This document shows positions 5,510 to 6,902 of a DNA stretch of 6,902 bases, in pieces (within the stretch, counting starts at the first letter, position 1; the number at the start of each line of letters is the position of its first letter). The position numbers and the translations under genes are program-made. The notes beneath the pieces were generated by a model. The model was not told the origin of the DNA, ran no database searches, and saw nothing but the letters and a program-made list of their open reading frames with translations. This DNA is from DATAEY01 sp045805565 (GTDB lineage Bacteria > Actinomycetota > Thermoleophilia > Solirubrobacterales > Solirubrobacteraceae): positions 1-6,902 of the forward strand of contig JBJMKZ010000045.1 of NCBI GenBank assembly GCA_045805565.1. Reading direction: 5' to 3'.

Positions 5510-5971
5510 ATGGTGGCTGAGCGGTTCGTCAAGGCCGTGATGGTGGTGGGGGCGGTGTTCCTCCTGGTCACCGGCGCCTGGGCGCTCGCCGACCCCGCCT
5601 CGTTCTACGCCCGGGTCGCGACCTTCCCGCCCTACAACCGCCACTTCCTGCACGACATCGGAGCGTTCAACCTCGGGCTGGGGGCCGCGCTGGCGCTCGG
5701 CCTCACCCGCTGGCCGGGCCGCCGCGTGGCCCTGTGGGCGGTTGCGCTGGCGGCCGCGGTGCACGCCGGATCCCATTTCGCCGACCGGGGTCTCGGTGGG
5801 CGCAGCAGCGATCCGTTCGTGCTCTCGGTCATCGCCGCCGTGCTGGTGGCCGCCGCGCTCCTGGCCACTCGCAGGACCGATCGACAGACGGAGGTGACAC
5901 ACGATGCGACTGCTTCGCCGGCTGCGCGCCTACGGCGCGATCGCCCCGCGGGGACGACGCAACCGGACTGA
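5510..5971 (+). CDS. Four-helix membrane protein upstream of the selenoprotein
   Basis: The protein has 153 residues. Predicted membrane helices lie at about 8-27, 48-66, 72-90 and 102-120. Helix 1 is followed by DPASFYARV and the polar motif PPYNRHFLHDIGAFNLGLG (40-58). This Asn/His/Asp motif recalls a group of small actinobacterial membrane proteins I cannot name with certainty; HAGSHF (85-90) adds two His in helix 3. The hydrophilic tail after residue 121 is encoded across the start of the next gene, a 68-base overlap. The ATG at 5510 has no good Shine-Dalgarno; a 7-codon frame (5497-5520) overlaps the start. Coupling to the selenoprotein suggests shared redox or detoxification work, which is inference. 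Confidence 0.8.
   Translation: MVAERFVKAVMVVGAVFLLVTGAWALADPASFYARVATFPPYNRHFLHDIGAFNLGLGAALALGLTRWPGRRVALWAVALAAAVHAGSHFADRGLGGRSSDPFVLSVIAAVLVAAALLATRRTDRQTEVTHDATASPAARLRRDRPAGTTQPD
5890..5897 (+). promoter_or_regulatory. Strong Shine-Dalgarno of the selenoprotein gene
   Basis: GGAGGTGA is almost perfectly complementary to the 16S rRNA 3' end and lies six bases before ATG 5904. It is inside the coding region of the membrane protein. It is the best ribosome binding site in the window and fixes the start of the selenoprotein. Confidence 0.85.
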
Positions 5972-6479
5972 CGCGCTGCGCTATCTCGTCCGCCGGCCGG
6001 CGCTGCTTGGGGCGATCGGCGGCTACGAGACGGCGATCGTGGTCAGCAACCGCGTCGAGCCCAGGCTCAAGTACCTGGCCACCCTCAAGGCCTCGGGCAT
6101 CGCCGGCTGTCCGTTCTGACTGGATATCGGCTCTGCCGTGTGCAGAGCGCTCGGAATCGACGACGAGACGCTGGCCGATCTGCCCCGCTACGAGAGCAGC
6201 GACCGCTTCACCCCGGTCGAGAAGGCGGCGCTGGACCTAGCCGTGGCGATGACGCGCTCCCCCGCCGAGGTCGGCGACGAGCTCCGCGAACGCCTGCTTG
6301 CGCAGCTAACTCGGGGCCAGCTCGCCGAGCTGGCCTCGGCCATCGCCTGGGAGAACCACCGCGCCCGGCTCAATCGCGCGCTCGGGGTGCGGGAGATGGG
6401 GTTTGCCGATGGCGCTTTCTGCCTGCTCCCGGAGCCTGCGATCCGGGGTACCGGCGCCGGGGTACAGGAGGGGCGCTAG
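5904..6479 (+). CDS. AhpD-like/carboxymuconolactone decarboxylase selenoprotein (Sec72)
   Basis: This is one 191-residue gene with an in-frame TGA at 6117-6119. The codons before it (residues 1-71, ending SGIAGCPF) and after it (LDIGSAV..., 73-191) together make a complete CMD-family protein. Family hallmarks are RLKYLATLKASGIAGCP-F-x-LDIGSA, then FTPVEKAALDLAVAMT (about 105-120), LTRGQLAELASAIAWENHRARLNRALG (about 137-163) and a C-terminal GAFCLLPEP. The TGA replaces the second Cys of the CPxC redox pair, giving Cys69-Pro-Phe-Sec72. A bacterial SECIS-like hairpin follows. The likely role is thiol/selenol redox chemistry such as peroxide reduction or alkyl hydroperoxide defence; the partner is unknown. 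An alternative is a pseudogene by Cys-to-stop mutation, but the intact downstream frame and the hairpin argue against it. Confidence 0.85.
6117..6119 (+). other. Recoded UGA, selenocysteine codon 72
   Basis: UGA stands at the resolving/catalytic second Cys position of the C-P-F-x motif, the classic site for Cys-to-Sec exchange. It is one base from TGC or TGT. The frame is open for 119 further codons that match the family. Confidence 0.8.
6130..6148 (+). promoter_or_regulatory. Bacterial SECIS element (Sec insertion hairpin)
   Basis: GCTCTGC (6130-6136) and GCAGAGC (6142-6148) form a perfect 7-bp stem closing the loop CGTGT. The loop begins 17 bases after the UGA, the spacing I recall for E. 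coli fdhF. A G occupies the second loop position and is followed by U, fitting the small G/U-bearing loop recognised by SelB. The element lies inside the coding sequence, as bacterial SECIS elements do. Confidence 0.75.
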
Positions 6480-6485
6480 GCGCCC
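6471..6485 (+). terminator. Hairpin with the stop codon as its loop
   Basis: GGGCGC (6471-6476) and GCGCCC (6480-6485) pair perfectly around TAG, the stop of the selenoprotein gene. No T-run follows, so termination strength is doubtful. A second 6-bp hairpin (GCTTCC 6549-6554, GGAAGC 6562-6567) lies further along the same gap. Confidence 0.35.
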
Positions 6486-6617
6486 GGCAGCACGCTGTCT
6501 CTGTATCATGCCGCCGCTCCGGCCTGGGACGAACCAGTCTTGCGCGCTGCTTCCTCATCGGGGAAGCGCCCGGCGCAGTCCGCCTCGTCATTTCCGACCG
6601 CGATCAGAAACGGAGCG

Positions 6618-6902
6618 ATGCTTTCCCGACGCCTTCATCCCACTTCGGTCACCCCCCGCGCGCGCCCGGCCGCCGGCCTCGCGCTCCTGGCGCTGGTGCT
6701 GCCGCTGGCCGCCGGCTGCGGAGGCGGCGCCGGCCAGTCCACCAGCAAGGGCTCGACCACCAAGACCAAGACCACGGCCAGAAAGCCCGGCCCCAAGGCC
6801 CCCCGGGGCGGGGCGGTCAGCTCGTTCTCGGCCAAGGTGCTCTCCGCCAATCGCGCCCAGCTGACCGTGACCCTCAAGAGCCCCCAGCCGCTGGTCCTGC
6901 GC
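6618..6902 (+). CDS. Lipoprotein, N-terminal part (runs off right edge)
   Basis: The first 95 codons are present. The peptide has a basic N-region (MLSRRLHP...RAR), a hydrophobic core LALLALVLPL (21-30) and the lipobox LAAGC with Cys34, so it is a lipid-anchored outer-face protein. After Cys34 comes a flexible linker rich in Gly, Ser, Thr, Lys and Pro (to about residue 70). A folded part then begins at about SSFSAKVLSANRAQLTVTLKSP. The function cannot be told from this part. The ATG at 6618 has GGAG at 6612-6615, only two bases before it, so the site is not ideal, but the signal peptide supports this start. The 138-base gap upstream shows no clear promoter. Confidence 0.75.
   Translation, partial: MLSRRLHPTSVTPRARPAAGLALLALVLPLAAGCGGGAGQSTSKGSTTKTKTTARKPGPKAPRGGAVSSFSAKVLSANRAQLTVTLKSPQPLVLR

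Noticed and set aside
5904..6119. A 71-residue gene plus a separate downstream gene (from GTG 6138), or a pseudogene
   Set aside because: Both parts are in one frame, neither is a complete domain alone, there is no ribosome site before 6138, and the TGA sits at a redox Cys position with a SECIS-like hairpin.
6466..6473. Shine-Dalgarno-like AGGAGGGG at the end of the selenoprotein gene
   Set aside because: No start codon follows at a suitable distance; the next gene starts at 6618.

Overview
The window is uniformly GC-rich, with dense, tightly packed genes, TANNNT-type -10 boxes that sometimes lie only 7-8 bases before a start codon, and secretory and lipoprotein signals of high-GC Gram-positive style. 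This points to a high-GC actinobacterium; a soil Thermoleophilia/Solirubrobacterales-like lineage is my guess from protein style, not something the sequence proves. There are no RNA genes, insertion sequences or CRISPR arrays.

Left part, minus strand (1-1973). A truncated secreted-protein gene leaves the left edge behind its own promoter. Upstream of it is a likely operon: a small secreted four-cysteine protein, an ArsR-family repressor, an AHSA1-type SRPBCC protein and a three-helix membrane protein. The last three are joined by 4-base ATGA and GTGA stop/start overlaps. The divergent control region (1974-2098) contains a strong, unusually AT-rich palindrome, a good operator candidate.

Middle (2099-4718). 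A plus-strand alpha/beta hydrolase has an Asp nucleophile and no catalytic His in the usual place. It runs tail-to-tail into, and overlaps by 65 bases, a minus-strand short-chain dehydrogenase. The dehydrogenase lies directly downstream of, and in the same frame as, a patatin-like lipase, separated by one TGA. No normal start codon gives the dehydrogenase a complete first beta strand. The hydrolase, lipase and dehydrogenase suggest lipid or xenobiotic ester metabolism.

Right part, plus strand (4814-6902). A probably leaderless 55-residue gene is followed by a GFA/CENP-V zinc protein, a four-helix membrane protein, and then the highlight. At 5904-6479 one carboxymuconolactone decarboxylase/AhpD-like gene is interrupted only by an in-frame TGA, exactly at the second cysteine position of the CPxC redox motif. 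A perfect 7-bp hairpin with a G-containing 5-base loop starts 10 bases after the TGA, with its loop 17 bases after it, as expected for a bacterial SECIS element. I read it as a selenoprotein (Cys69-Pro-Phe-Sec72). A lipoprotein gene runs off the right edge.
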